Assembly (NCBI RefSeq): GCF_025420585.1
Contig: NZ_JAOEGB010000004.1
Span: forward strand, 1 to 64,000
Length of the DNA: 64,000 nt
Direction of reading: 5' to 3'
DNA from: Planotetraspora sp. A-T 1434
GTDB lineage: Bacteria > Actinomycetota > Actinomycetes > Streptosporangiales > Streptosporangiaceae
The notes beneath the pieces were generated by a model, which saw nothing but the letters and a program-made list of their open reading frames with translations, was not told where the DNA came from and made no database searches. The position numbers and the translations under genes are program-made. Position 1 is the stretch's first letter. Every line of letters begins with the position of its first letter. This document shows, one piece after another, positions 11,201 through 18,726 of this stretch.

Positions 11201-14110
11201 GACGACGGGCTGGGCCGCAGGATCCAGACGAAGGTGGATGCCGCCGTCGCCACCGGGCCGGACACTCCGCCGGCGAACGTCATGGTGGTGTCCGGGCGCG
11301 TTGTCTACGACTTCCTCGGCCGAGCGGTCAAGCAGTTCTTCCCGGTCACCGAGCCGAAGGGCGCGGCGAACACCACGTTCAACCCGGCGTTCGACACGGT
11401 GACGCCCACCGTCAACACCTACGACGTCCTTGACCGGCTGACCAAGACCGTCCTGCCGGACAGCACCATCGACACCATCGGGTACGGATTCGGCGCCGAC
11501 CGGGCGGGCACCACGCAGTTCGAGACGGTCGCCACCGACGCCAACGGCAAGTCGATCCGCACCTACCGCGACATCCGGCAGCAGACCACCACGGTCAAGG
11601 AGTTCAACCCGGCCGGCGGCCAACCGGTCATCTTCACCAGCTACGGCTACGACGCGCTGGGGGAGCAGACGTCCATCGTGGACGACCACGACAACACCAC
11701 CACGATGTCGTATGACAACTTCGGGCGCCGGACCAGGCTGGTCAGCCCGGACTCCGGCCGCACCGACACGGTCTACGATCTCGCCGGCAACGTGACCAAG
11801 GAAATCACCGCCAACCTCGCCGCCCAGCAGAAAGCGATCGAGTTCGACTACGACTTCAACCGGTTGAGCCGGATCCGGTACCCGATCTTCACGGGGAACA
11901 ACGTCACGTACACCTACGGCGGGCCGGACGCACCGAACAACGCGGCCGGCCGGATTACCAACGTCGTCGACGGCGCGGGCACCGTGGCGCGCGAGTACGG
12001 GCCGCTCGGCGAGCTCACCAAGGAGACCCGGACCGTGCCGGGCCAGGGCAGCCACACGTTCACCTTCACCACGCAGTATCGGTACGACACGTGGAACCGG
12101 ATGCTCACCACGACGTTCCCGGACGGCGAGGTGCTGTCGTACCACTACGACTCGGGTGGGCAGGTGGACTCCGCGACGGGGGTCAAGGCCGGGTCCACGT
12201 ACCGCTACCTCACCCGCCTGGACTACGACAAGTTCGGCGAGCGGGTCCTGCTGGACACCGGAAACGGCACCCGCACCCGGTACAAGTACAACGCGGCGAC
12301 CCGACGGCTGGAGAACCTGAAGGCGAACATCGCGCAGGGCTACGTCTTCCAGAACCTCAACTACTCGTACGACGCCGTCGGCAACGTCACCTCGATCCAG
12401 AACGACACCGTAGCGCCGAACACCCCGGACGTCGGTACGCAGGTCGGCGGCCCGAGTACCGAAACGTTCCAGTACGACGACCTGTACCGGCTCACCCACG
12501 CCGAGGGCAGCTACCAGCCGCGCACTCCGCAGACCGACAAGTATCACCTGGATCTGCACTACGACAGCATCAGTGACATCACCACCAAGACCCAGGTGCA
12601 CGAGGTGGTCAGCAAGGGCAACACCACAGTGGACGGCAAACTGAGCTACGACAACAACTACGGGTACGCCGCGCAGAGGCCGCACGCGCCGAGCACGATC
12701 GGGCCCTCCACGTTCGGCTACGACGCCAACGGCAACCAGATCAGCCGCGACCAGCAGGCCCAGCCACGGCGCCAGCTCATCTGGGATGAAGAGAACCGCC
12801 TCGCGTGCAGCCACGAGAACGTGCAAAGCGGCACGCTGCCACAAACGCCGGCATCGTGCGACAACAGAGGCGGCACCCCGAACGACGCCCGGTACTTCTA
12901 CGACGACAAGGGCAACCGGGTCGTCAAGGACGGCGCGCAGTTCCACATCTACCCGAACCAGAACTACTCCACCCGCGGCAACCAAGCGTTCAAACACATC
13001 TACATCGGCGCGACGAAACTGCTCACCAAGACCGTGGAATCGAACAACCGCTTCGAGAACCGGCAGTTCTACTCGCACGACGACAACCTCGGCTCCACCG
13101 GATTCGTCACCGACGCCTCCGGCGGCCTGGCCGAGCACCTGCAGTACATCGCGGGCGGGGAAACCTGGGTCGACGAGCACCCCGCCCAACCCGTGCCCCA
13201 GCAGTACACCGGAAAGGAGTTCGACCCGGAGACCGGCCTGTACTACTACGGCGCCCGCTACTACGACCCGCGGACCCAGGTGTGGCAGAGCGCCGACCCG
13301 GCCCTGCCCGACGCCGCCCCGGGCTCAAAGGACCTTTCGGCCTACCTGTACGCCAGGGGCAATCCGATCACCTACACGGATCCCGACGGCCGGCAACCCG
13401 CGCAAGCGAACTCTCCGGCGAAGAGCACGAGCACGGCGAGCGCCGCCAAGGCGAGCACGGTGTTCCATCCAGGGGTGAATCACAACCACCAACCCAGCGG
13501 CCGGTGGGCGGATGTGCAGGATGATCCGAAGAGTACGTACTTGGTCGGTAAGTACTGCGCGATCCGCGACCCTCACGATGTCATGGAGAAGGCGAGATCC
13601 CGCGAGCTGGACGACAAGCCGCTCGCGGAAGACCATCTTATGTGGTATCTGAACGGCGGCGGAAAGGACTTCGTCGAGGACGCCAACCTCGAGGAGATGC
13701 TCCGGACCGACTCCGGCGTCCAGGCGAAAATCTCCGCCTACATACCGAAGGGGCAAACGACCGGCACCATCGTGCGTCACATGAGACTTGGGCAAGACGA
13801 CTACGCCATCCAAGAGTTCCAGTACTCGTTCGGCGCGATCGACCAACTTGACGTGGAGGTAAATTTCGACGCCGGTACCCTGCACGCCTGGTTCCAGGAC
13901 CGTTACGAATGGCACCCGGTTTATCCGTTCTACAGCAGGTTCGAGGACGACAGGGAACGGGACACGAACTGCGTCCACGCCGCCATGGTCGAGCTGAAAA
14001 GCCAAGGCGCCAGGGACTACTGGATGAAGGGGGAGGCGACCATACCTCTTAAAGCGCTTCGAACCACTGCCGTCCACAAGCCGTCGCGGGACACGGGGTC
14101 GGGACTCTGA
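5282..14110 (+). CDS. Giant secreted SpvB / FG-GAP / RHS-repeat protein, probable polymorphic toxin
   Basis: The product has 2942 residues. A Sec-type signal covers residues 1-37. An SpvB-like domain starts near residue 232 (GYPIEVPPGRLGLQPQLSVG). FG-GAP/VCBS calcium-type loops include DVDGDELPD (about 608), DVNGDGISD (about 690), DLNGDRFPD, DINGDGLPD, DMNGDGLPD and DLNGDGFVD (about 1290-1555). YD/RHS repeats run from about 1740 to 2640, ending in the RHS core YTGKEFDPETGLYYYGARYY at about 2642 and DPDGR at about 2700-2704. By analogy with TcB/C-RHS proteins the repeats form a shell around the last 238 residues, the presumed effector. That region has no motif I recognise. RBS AGGGGGAAGGG at 5262-5272 supports the start. 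A hairpin follows the stop. Confidence 0.9.
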   Translation: MRGKLLRSGFTRMVACGLGIALVVPGLSTSGAARVSALARSQMVSASSSACGSGTSGATTAGSGVPDHEELVSPTETQPHTVALDGAQVVVKPGALSKPVSIGISRLADTDLAPLDSGMTNVTGKAHSGFRFTPHPMQFLTKVEVTLPYDPALVPSGFTAQDVFTYFYDDVALCWQVLQRVSVDQVNHTVTSLTDHFTDMVNSTVTVPEHPENMSFNPNQIKGIEYADPSSKVNLIAPPGPDNSGDNRLGYPIEVPPGRLGLQPQLSVGYDSSAGDGWMGMGWDLSTPSIMIDTRWGVPRYDAAKETETYLLAGEQLTPVAHRGPAVARTSEKVFHTRVEHGFARIVRHGDDPKSYSWEVTDKAGTHFIYGGTGATLADGSGNVFLWALREVRDPHGNFMRYSYTQVDDTGIAGGVEPGRNLYPKRITYTGQSDVDGRYAVTFVRDRELNEPLRVDKTIDARGGFKRVTADLLRRVDVTLDGGLIRRYDFAYTTGAFQKTLLHSITQLDDHGALFNKHEFSYFDDIRDAQGDYQAFSSAQWSVPGDDLSKDALNLTPEQAGDASALNANTSTGEGGHLYVGVGDSDGKRNSAGVKVGFNHASDDGVLALIDVDGDELPDKVFRSGGSVKYRKNLSGPHGQLRFADQAKSLALPGINGESSDSVTLGVEAYPGGVAAQLDYVNTFSTTDRYFADVNGDGISDLVSGSNVLFGRVGADGVPVYGISADTPVPVTAGQIDTTGLLGDLGPDRERLIDSFPLLDTVRRWVAPFAGTVKIEGAVKLADGTAAARAASTTADGVRVAIQRENTELWSDTIGVHDNTSHAPSDVDSVTVSRGDRLYFRVQSGFDGSLDDVSWNPTISYLSAPDLTDVNGLPAYRFQASRDFTLGGRAAQLKVPLTGTLHLSGDLRKKAATTDDVTVLITRDGAPVLQQTLTAGAAGTVPVNLDVTVQKGQTLKWRVQADSPIDLGTIEWVPHALYTAASGVDRLTDDNGNPLIDVFPPYDVDMYPVDGLTAPQDSFAVTEGGDLTISPALSFDFGTAKPSGRVAFTAKRRGALLAKRFFEIHEGVVTAPSPVVIHEVLPPPPAGTTSDPDELFFDFSTLDPKLRTFLTSQSVSVTPEGGEAVKAPSAFHSAAEEGAFPQPYRGWGGIGYNGNRDRATQPIAQGDLVIDEHFGDQLPGSVDPQAQKDQFGKDPRVKQPKVVPFSPSPQHDRWGVGDHSFVTRTGAGSSRLGTESINLPQPSDFTGAAAVPRLARSQQISLTGTAGGSVGSAGGSVATGDSTGQVDFLDLNGDRFPDVVSTGGIQYSDPSGGLGSTHGSIPDGAVRRSTNIAGNANAGSAARTITTGLGYAGPPGHAPANTAESGNDMPPLGAGGDIGGSSSDSQFDLLDINGDGLPDRVYADGRAALNLGYRFGAPEAWRNPAALNDASGGDAGLNLGFNTDFYGFAGGASYHQGSTSTASTLMDMNGDGLPDRVFAGNPIKVGLNTGNGFEPPVAFGGSLPAINADRNAKLGGGVYFEFSICFVFVCVVVNPGADVSTGASRTEQALRDLNGDGFVDQVSSTKDSQLVVAENRTGRTNLLRGVTRPLGGRMDFDYSRDGNTYGQPQSKFVLSRVAVDDGQPGDGQDVVLVTYEYSGGVYDRLEREFDGYATVVERHRDPAVPATGAADAVFRSVSHEYRTDGPYTRGLPTRTVTTDSAGRAFLETENTYALRDVDHPDAPADAHSTTATIFPQLVRTDNRYFEGQTDPSKSTFTTTEYDASGNVTRTFDAGEAGTGDDVETRIGYSDCTATNIVGLADTIDVFGGGTLLRHRTSTVDCATGDVTQVGAKLANGDTAVTDLEYFPNGNIRAVTDPANQTNQRFRTDYAYDTVVDTYVESVTDSFGYHSSSTHNFKFGVVETSTDINHQVLRDTYDSFGRVVKITGPYEAAENRATITFEYHPEASVPYAVTKHVDRQADGVHPDTIDTVAFDDGLGRRIQTKVDAAVATGPDTPPANVMVVSGRVVYDFLGRAVKQFFPVTEPKGAANTTFNPAFDTVTPTVNTYDVLDRLTKTVLPDSTIDTIGYGFGADRAGTTQFETVATDANGKSIRTYRDIRQQTTTVKEFNPAGGQPVIFTSYGYDALGEQTSIVDDHDNTTTMSYDNFGRRTRLVSPDSGRTDTVYDLAGNVTKEITANLAAQQKAIEFDYDFNRLSRIRYPIFTGNNVTYTYGGPDAPNNAAGRITNVVDGAGTVAREYGPLGELTKETRTVPGQGSHTFTFTTQYRYDTWNRMLTTTFPDGEVLSYHYDSGGQVDSATGVKAGSTYRYLTRLDYDKFGERVLLDTGNGTRTRYKYNAATRRLENLKANIAQGYVFQNLNYSYDAVGNVTSIQNDTVAPNTPDVGTQVGGPSTETFQYDDLYRLTHAEGSYQPRTPQTDKYHLDLHYDSISDITTKTQVHEVVSKGNTTVDGKLSYDNNYGYAAQRPHAPSTIGPSTFGYDANGNQISRDQQAQPRRQLIWDEENRLACSHENVQSGTLPQTPASCDNRGGTPNDARYFYDDKGNRVVKDGAQFHIYPNQNYSTRGNQAFKHIYIGATKLLTKTVESNNRFENRQFYSHDDNLGSTGFVTDASGGLAEHLQYIAGGETWVDEHPAQPVPQQYTGKEFDPETGLYYYGARYYDPRTQVWQSADPALPDAAPGSKDLSAYLYARGNPITYTDPDGRQPAQANSPAKSTSTASAAKASTVFHPGVNHNHQPSGRWADVQDDPKSTYLVGKYCAIRDPHDVMEKARSRELDDKPLAEDHLMWYLNGGGKDFVEDANLEEMLRTDSGVQAKISAYIPKGQTTGTIVRHMRLGQDDYAIQEFQYSFGAIDQLDVEVNFDAGTLHAWFQDRYEWHPVYPFYSRFEDDRERDTNCVHAAMVELKSQGARDYWMKGEATIPLKALRTTAVHKPSRDTGSGL

Positions 14111-14123
14111 CCATCCTCCAACA

Positions 14124-14157
14124 CTCAGGGGCGGGTCGAAGACGACCCGCCCCTGAG
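14124..14157 (+). terminator. Hairpin after RHS gene
   Basis: A perfect 15-bp GC-rich stem (14124-14138 with 14143-14157) has an AAGA loop and lies 14 bp after the stop. There is no T-tract, as is common for actinobacterial terminators. Confidence 0.75.
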
Positions 14158-14158
14158 C

Positions 14159-14293
14159 ATGAAGCGCTATGCGAGCCGTGACAGTCTCACCAGGCGGCCG
14201 ATCTTCGTTCGTCCGGTCGCCTATGCCCTGACCGAGTTGAGCGCCGACGATGAGGCGCGGATCGGCGCACTCATCAAGCGGGCGGTGAGCTGA
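14159..14293 (+). CDS. Possible 44-residue ORF, likely a gene fragment
   Basis: ATG at 14159 opens MKRYASRDSLTRRPIFVRPV, then AYALTELSADDEARIGALIKRAVS and TGA. Codon use is coding-like, but there is no ribosome binding site because the start sits at the foot of the terminator hairpin. I do not recognise it; the sequence reads like the end of a longer protein. It is the only plus-strand reading frame directly after the RHS gene, yet nothing about it suggests an immunity protein. Confidence 0.3.
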   Translation: MKRYASRDSLTRRPIFVRPVAYALTELSADDEARIGALIKRAVS

Positions 14294-14480
14294 GGCCGGT
14301 CCGCCTCATGGGCAGCGCCTTGTCCGGCGCGGTGCCTGCTGCCTGTGCTTGGCTCAACCGCAACCGCGACGTCTCCCGGCTGATGCCCGAATCCCGGGCC
14401 ACTGAGGCGATTGTCCGGGCCGAATCCGACAGATAGAGCGCAACGGCATCGGCTACGAACTCAGCCGGATAGACCTTCAT
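14274..14480 (-). pseudogene. IS3-type OrfA (helix-turn-helix) remnant
   Basis: From the ATG at 14480 the translation MKVYPAEFVADAVALYLSDS continues into ARTIASVARDSGISRETSRL. This is the N-terminal HTH of IS3-family OrfA proteins. It loses similarity after about 50 residues, and no OrfB follows. Confidence 0.6.
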
Positions 14481-14577
14481 GACCCACCAGGAACTCCTTG
14501 GCCTCCAAATCTCCATGTCCTGGCACTCGAGGTGTCCACACCTCAGGGGAGGCCGCACCGTGGCAGCCCGCCCCCAG

Positions 14578-15150
14578 TCAATGGTCGCGGGCGGCAAGTC
14601 CGTACATCGCCGTGGAGAGCAGGCGGGCGGCCAGGTCGGACGCTTCTGACCGTTCGGCCGCCCAGGCGAGTCCGAGGGTGAGCGCGATGACCTCGCTGAG
14701 GGTCACATCGGACCGGATCGAGCCGGCTTGTTGCGCGCGTTCCAGTAGGCGCCCGCCTGCCGACCGCATCTGGGCGCAGGAAGCATGAAGTCCCGATTCC
14801 TCATCGGCCAAGGCATTCATGATTGACTCCGGCAGACCCTGATAGGTGGCCGCTCCGGCGGCCAGTTCTCCAAGCCACGTCATGAGTGCGTCGCCTGGGT
14901 CGGGTGAAGCGAGCAGGCTGTCGGCTCTCGCGTGCAGTACGTCGAAGTTGGCGTTGAGCAGGGCTTCGAGTAGTGCCTCACGGGTCGGAAAGTGGCGATA
15001 TAGCGTCCCGATGCCCACGCTCGCGCGACGGGCTATGTCGCGCAGCGACGCGTCCGTACCGTGCTCGGCGACGGCCTCCCTGGCCGCGGCCAGAAGCAGG
15101 TCACGGTTTTTGCGCGCATCGGCACGAGTCGTCTGTGACAAGATCAGCAC
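14578..15150 (-). CDS. TetR-family repressor
   Basis: The product has 190 residues. The N-terminal TetR helix-turn-helix lies at about residues 12-58 (LRDIARRASVGIGTLYRHF), followed by an all-helical ligand-binding domain with many small hydrophobic residues. The gene is divergent from the NmrA-type reductase at 15262. The 110-bp gap between them holds three CGGAGC-N3-GCTCCG palindromes, which it is inferred to bind, repressing both genes until a ligand is bound. Start ATG at 15150; ATG further inside is less likely because the HTH begins soon after. Confidence 0.93.
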   Translation of the reverse strand: MLILSQTTRADARKNRDLLLAAAREAVAEHGTDASLRDIARRASVGIGTLYRHFPTREALLEALLNANFDVLHARADSLLASPDPGDALMTWLGELAAGAATYQGLPESIMNALADEESGLHASCAQMRSAGGRLLERAQQAGSIRSDVTLSEVIALTLGLAWAAERSEASDLAARLLSTAMYGLAARDH

Positions 15151-15161
15151 CTCACTCTAAC

Positions 15162-15239
15162 CGGAGCTATGCTCCGTTGACTACCGGAGCGATGCTCCGT
15201 ATATTGACGGGCATTCCACTTTACCGGAGCGGCGCTCCG
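15162..15239. promoter_or_regulatory. Three TetR operators (CGGAGC-N3-GCTCCG)
   Basis: Identical 6-bp arms with a 3-bp centre occur at 15162-15176, 15185-15199 and 15225-15239. Centres are spaced 23 and 40 bp. All lie between the divergent TetR and reductase genes. Confidence 0.88.
15177..15205 (+). promoter_or_regulatory. Sigma-70-like promoter of the reductase gene
   Basis: TTGACT (15177-15182) and TATATT (15200-15205) are separated by 17 bp. The middle TetR palindrome (15185-15199) lies entirely in the spacer, which explains how repression would occur. Confidence 0.8.
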
Positions 15240-15261
15240 GCGGTCCCGCTTTGGAGAGCCC

Positions 15262-16158
15262 ATGAACCGTACAGTCAAGACCGTCCTCGTCACGGGGGCC
15301 ACCGGCCAGCAGGGAGGCACGACCGCCCGGCACCTGCTCGCTGACGGCTGGCGGGTGAGAGCGCTGGTACGCGACCCGGCCAGCCCGGCGGCGCAGGAGT
15401 TGGCCCGGATCGGCGCGGAGCTGGTCGCGGGCGACATGGACGACCGCGGGTCCCTGGACGCCGCTGTCCGGGGCGCGTACGGAGTGTTCAGTGTCCAGCC
15501 CGCCCTCATCCCGCCGGATTTCGCCGAGAACGAGCAGCAGCGGGGGCTGAATGTCGCGGAAGCCGCCCATGACGCCGGCGTGGAGCACCTCGTGTACTCG
15601 TCCGTGGGCAGCGCCGACCGGGACACCGGCATCCCGCACTGGGACATCAAGTGGCAGGTCGAGCAGCGCATCCGCGCTCTGGGGATTCCCTCCACGATTC
15701 TCCGCCCGGTCATGTTCATGGAGAATCACGCCGACCCGACGTACGGTGTGACCGGGGAACTCGCGCTCGTCCGGGCGATCCCTCCCAACGTCACCGTTCA
15801 GCTCATCGCCCTCAGTGACATAGGCGCGTTCGCCGCTCTCGCCTTCGGTAACCCCGAGCGATACCTGGGCAAGGCGATCGAGCTGGCCGGTGACGAACTG
15901 ACCCTCGATCAGATAGTCAGTGCCATCGGCCGGGCTACCGGCCGCACGTTGCCGCTTTCCCCGAGTCGCGAGGAGTTTGCGGCTCAGACCGCCGTCGCCG
16001 GGGAAGCGGAGGAGAAGTTCTCGTCCTTCTATGGTTGGCAGGCGGACATCCCGGCTCTACGGGCACAGCATCCTGCCCTGATGGACTTCGATACCTGGCT
16101 GGCGCGGGGAGGCACGTCCATGATCGAGGCGCTGCTCGACCGTGCGGAAACCCACTGA
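15262..16158 (+). CDS. NmrA-like NAD(P)-binding reductase
   Basis: The product has 298 residues. The N-terminal Rossmann motif VTGATGQQGGTTARHLL (residues 8-24) belongs to the NmrA/atypical short-chain dehydrogenase family, followed by DMDDRGSLDAAVRGAYGVFS and the conserved YSSVGSADRDTGIPHWDIKW region. NmrA-like proteins either bind NAD(P) as redox sensors or reduce quinones. The TetR control and the neighbouring DoxX and quinone-oxidoreductase-like genes fit an electrophile or quinone stress response (inferred). GGAGAG at 15252-15257 is the ribosome binding site. Transcription should start from the operator-embedded promoter about 55 bp upstream. Confidence 0.9.
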   Translation: MNRTVKTVLVTGATGQQGGTTARHLLADGWRVRALVRDPASPAAQELARIGAELVAGDMDDRGSLDAAVRGAYGVFSVQPALIPPDFAENEQQRGLNVAEAAHDAGVEHLVYSSVGSADRDTGIPHWDIKWQVEQRIRALGIPSTILRPVMFMENHADPTYGVTGELALVRAIPPNVTVQLIALSDIGAFAALAFGNPERYLGKAIELAGDELTLDQIVSAIGRATGRTLPLSPSREEFAAQTAVAGEAEEKFSSFYGWQADIPALRAQHPALMDFDTWLARGGTSMIEALLDRAETH

Positions 16159-16433
16159 ACCTCCACCACCTAGGCGGGTTGCGCACATCGCGCCAGAGGC
16201 CCCCTGAGCTTCTGACTTCCACCGCGGCCCGCACCGTTGACAAGCCTTCTGTTTCCCGGCGTCGGTTACCGCCCACTGGCCGGCACCCGGCTTGATTCCG
16301 GTTCGCACAACGCCGGCCCGACGCATTTGTTCGGCGCCTCACGGCCAACGCGGTCACCGCGCCGCCATGGACCGTGCGGTGACCCGCCCGTCGCGACGTC
16401 CTGCCCACAGACCCCCAACATGCCTCTCCAGAA

Positions 16434-17000
16434 ATGAGTTCACGCATGACCGCCTCGCCCAGCAACAGCCTGGACCACTCCAACTCCTTCGACGCCGATG
16501 AGCAGGGTGCTCCGCGGCACGCCTACGACGCCGGGCTGCTGCTGTTGCGCCTGGTCCTCGGCCTGACCATGGCGGGCCACGGAGCGCAGAAGCTGTTCGG
16601 CTGGTTCTCCGGCCCGGGGTTGGACGTCACGGGGCAGTTCTTCACGTCTGTGGGCTACCCGGCGGGGAAAGCGATGGCCGTGGTGGACGGGCTGAGCGAA
16701 CTGCTCGGGGGACTCGGCCTCGCTGTGGGCGTGCTGACCCCGCTCGCCGGGGCCGCAGTCATCGGAGTCATGGTCAACGCCGTGGCCGTGAAGTGGGGTG
16801 GCGGCTTCTTCATCCCGACGGGGTGGGAGTATGAACTCACCCTTGCCACGGGGGCGGCGGCACTGGCCCTCACCGGGCCCGGCCGGCTCGCACTGGACCG
16901 CCACCTGCCCGTTGTTCGGGCGCACCGAGTGGGCTACGGCATCGCCTCAGTGGCCCTCGGCCTGGTGCTGGGTGCGGTTGTCCTGCTCTTCCGTGGCTGA
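16434..17000 (+). CDS. DoxX-family membrane protein
   Basis: The product has 188 residues with four predicted membrane helices (about 34-56, 80-105, 105-127, 160-185). The DoxX signature GLTMAGHGAQKLFGWFSGPG lies near residue 44. DoxX proteins are small integral membrane proteins linked to thiol and oxidative stress; the biochemical role is unclear. The start may instead be the ATG at 16446. No strong ribosome site is visible for either. It follows the NmrA-like gene after 275 bp and precedes an oxidoreductase, suggesting a functional cluster. Confidence 0.9.
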   Translation: MSSRMTASPSNSLDHSNSFDADEQGAPRHAYDAGLLLLRLVLGLTMAGHGAQKLFGWFSGPGLDVTGQFFTSVGYPAGKAMAVVDGLSELLGGLGLAVGVLTPLAGAAVIGVMVNAVAVKWGGGFFIPTGWEYELTLATGAAALALTGPGRLALDRHLPVVRAHRVGYGIASVALGLVLGAVVLLFRG

Positions 17001-17217
17001 TCGCGGACTGTTCGACAGCCTCGCCGGCCGGGTTTCCCGGCGCCTGCCGCTCTGGCACCCGGCGCCGGGGGACGGCCACAAATAGCGTTCCGCACCGGAG
17101 GCAGCGTGTCCCGCCGCGAGTTCGGCTCACGATCCCGGGGTGGACCATCCGGGGCTCAGGTCCAGTATCCGCTCGGCGGCACCACCCCGAACTACAACGA
17201 AAGGAAAGACCGGAATC

Positions 17218-18132
17218 ATGCGCGCGATCATCGTCTCCCAGTCAGGAGGAGCAAACGGGTTCGGAGTGGAGCATCTTCCCGATCCCGAACCTGCCGCCGG
17301 GCAGGTCCGCATCAGGATGGCGGGGGCCGCGGTCAACCCGGCCGACCTTCATATCATCGACGGCTTTGGCCGCAAGATGGCGGGAGTTGACCCTGACCGT
17401 CGCCTGGGGGTGGGATTGGACGTGGCAGGCGTCGTCGACATGGCGGCTCCTGACGTCCACGATCTGTCCATAGGCACGCCGGTGGCGGCCATGACTTTTG
17501 CACATGCCCCCCACTCCGCCGCCGGAGCGGCAGCCGAGTACGTGATCGTGCCGGCGGTGGATGTGGCACCAGTGCCCGACGGGGTCGATCTGCTGGACGC
17601 GGCCACGGTCCCGCTCAATTCGCTGACCGCGGACCAACTCCTTGCCCGGCTCGGCCCCTCCCGCGGCAGGCGCCTGCTGGTCACGGGCGCGGCCGGAGGA
17701 GTCGGCGGGTATGCGGTCGGCCTCGCGGCACTTGCCGGCTGGGCCGTCACGGGTCTGGCCCGCGCCTCCGACGCCGATTTCCTGACCCGGGCCGGGGCCG
17801 CGGAGACGATCACCAGTCTGGAGGGTGCCGCGGGCTTCGACGCGGTGCTGGATGCCGCGCTGCTAAATGGTGCGGCCCTACGGGCCGTCCGCGACCACGG
17901 AATCTATGCGGGAGTCTTTCCCGGCTTGGAGCCGAAGCCCGAGCGTGGCATCACCATCACCAGCGGAGTAGTCGTCCCCGACGGTCATCGGCTGCGTGAG
18001 CTCCTGGCGCTGACCGCTCAGGGACGGCTGGAAGCCCGCCGCGCCGGCACAGTGCCGCTGGAGAACGCCGTGCAGGCTTACCAAGCTTTGCGCGACGGCG
18101 GACAGCGCGGCCGGTGGGTGCTGACCCCGTGA
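17218..18132 (+). CDS. NAD(P)H:quinone oxidoreductase-like MDR-family protein
   Basis: The product has 304 residues and is a zinc-independent medium-chain dehydrogenase/reductase. The N-terminal GroES-like part contains RMAGAAVNPADLHIIDGFG. The NAD(P) motif TGAAGGVGGYAVGLA lies at about residues 157-171. No structural zinc cysteines are present. Proteins of this shape reduce quinones or enones with NADPH. The start at 17218 is supported by AAAGGAAAG at 17201-17209; an upstream extension lacks conserved sequence. It follows DoxX after 217 bp. Confidence 0.9.
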   Translation: MRAIIVSQSGGANGFGVEHLPDPEPAAGQVRIRMAGAAVNPADLHIIDGFGRKMAGVDPDRRLGVGLDVAGVVDMAAPDVHDLSIGTPVAAMTFAHAPHSAAGAAAEYVIVPAVDVAPVPDGVDLLDAATVPLNSLTADQLLARLGPSRGRRLLVTGAAGGVGGYAVGLAALAGWAVTGLARASDADFLTRAGAAETITSLEGAAGFDAVLDAALLNGAALRAVRDHGIYAGVFPGLEPKPERGITITSGVVVPDGHRLRELLALTAQGRLEARRAGTVPLENAVQAYQALRDGGQRGRWVLTP

Positions 18133-18405
18133 CGTCCCGACCATCATCGTCACGGCACTGGTTGGGGATGCGCACCACATTGACCATCCACGTGCAGACT
18201 GGGCATGGCCGAATAGAGGTTCTGGCCGTTTCCGATCTCTCTTGAGAGTCGTATGGGTGCGTGGCGGGGGCGCCGGGTGGCGTTTCATTACCTGACCCAG
18301 CGGAAAGCTGGTATGGCCGGTGAGATTGCCGCCACCGGAAGCCGAGAACGTCATCGGATGACTGCATCGAAGTTCCTTGGGGTCGCAATCGAGAAGGGTG
18401 AATCC

Positions 18406-18726
18406 ATGTCCAAGTACCTGATCCAGGCGACCTACACCGCAGAGGGCATGAAGGGCGTGCTCAAAGAGGGGGGCACCGCGCGACGCCAGGTGGTGGAGCG
18501 CATGGTGGAGAGTGTCGGGGGCCGCGTCGAGCAGATGTACTTCGCGTTCGGCGACACCGACCTCTACATTCTGGCCGACCTTCCTGGCAACGCGGCCTCG
18601 GCAGCCGTTGGCCTCGCAACGTCGGCGGCCGGTGGCGTCCGGACGAAGACGGTTGTTCTTTTGACGGCGGAGGAGATCGACGAGGCTACGAGGCAGAAGG
18701 TGCGATACCAGGCCCCTGGCGCGTGA
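18406..18726 (+). CDS. GYD-domain protein
   Basis: The product has 106 residues. The sequence YLIQATYTAEGMKGVLKEGG, then VERMVESVGGRVEQMYFAFG and DTDLYILADLP matches the GYD domain, a small alpha-beta barrel-like fold of unknown function (here the last motif is GDTDLY). GAGAAGGG at 18391-18398 is a suitable ribosome binding site for the ATG at 18406. It is soluble and probably dimeric. It lies downstream of the reductase cluster with a 273-bp gap that contains no recognisable gene. Confidence 0.88.
   Translation: MSKYLIQATYTAEGMKGVLKEGGTARRQVVERMVESVGGRVEQMYFAFGDTDLYILADLPGNAASAAVGLATSAAGGVRTKTVVLLTAEEIDEATRQKVRYQAPGA

Noticed and set aside
8447..13189. Long minus-strand frames (671 and 837 codons) opposite the RHS gene
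   Set aside because: Repetitive shadow of YD repeats, with no start signals or family motifs.
14159..14293. Immunity gene for the RHS protein
   Set aside because: Only 44 codons, no ribosome binding site, starts at the terminator hairpin, and reads like a fragment.
16237..16265. TTGACA at 16237 as promoter of the DoxX gene
   Set aside because: No acceptable -10 sequence at 16-18 bp spacing.
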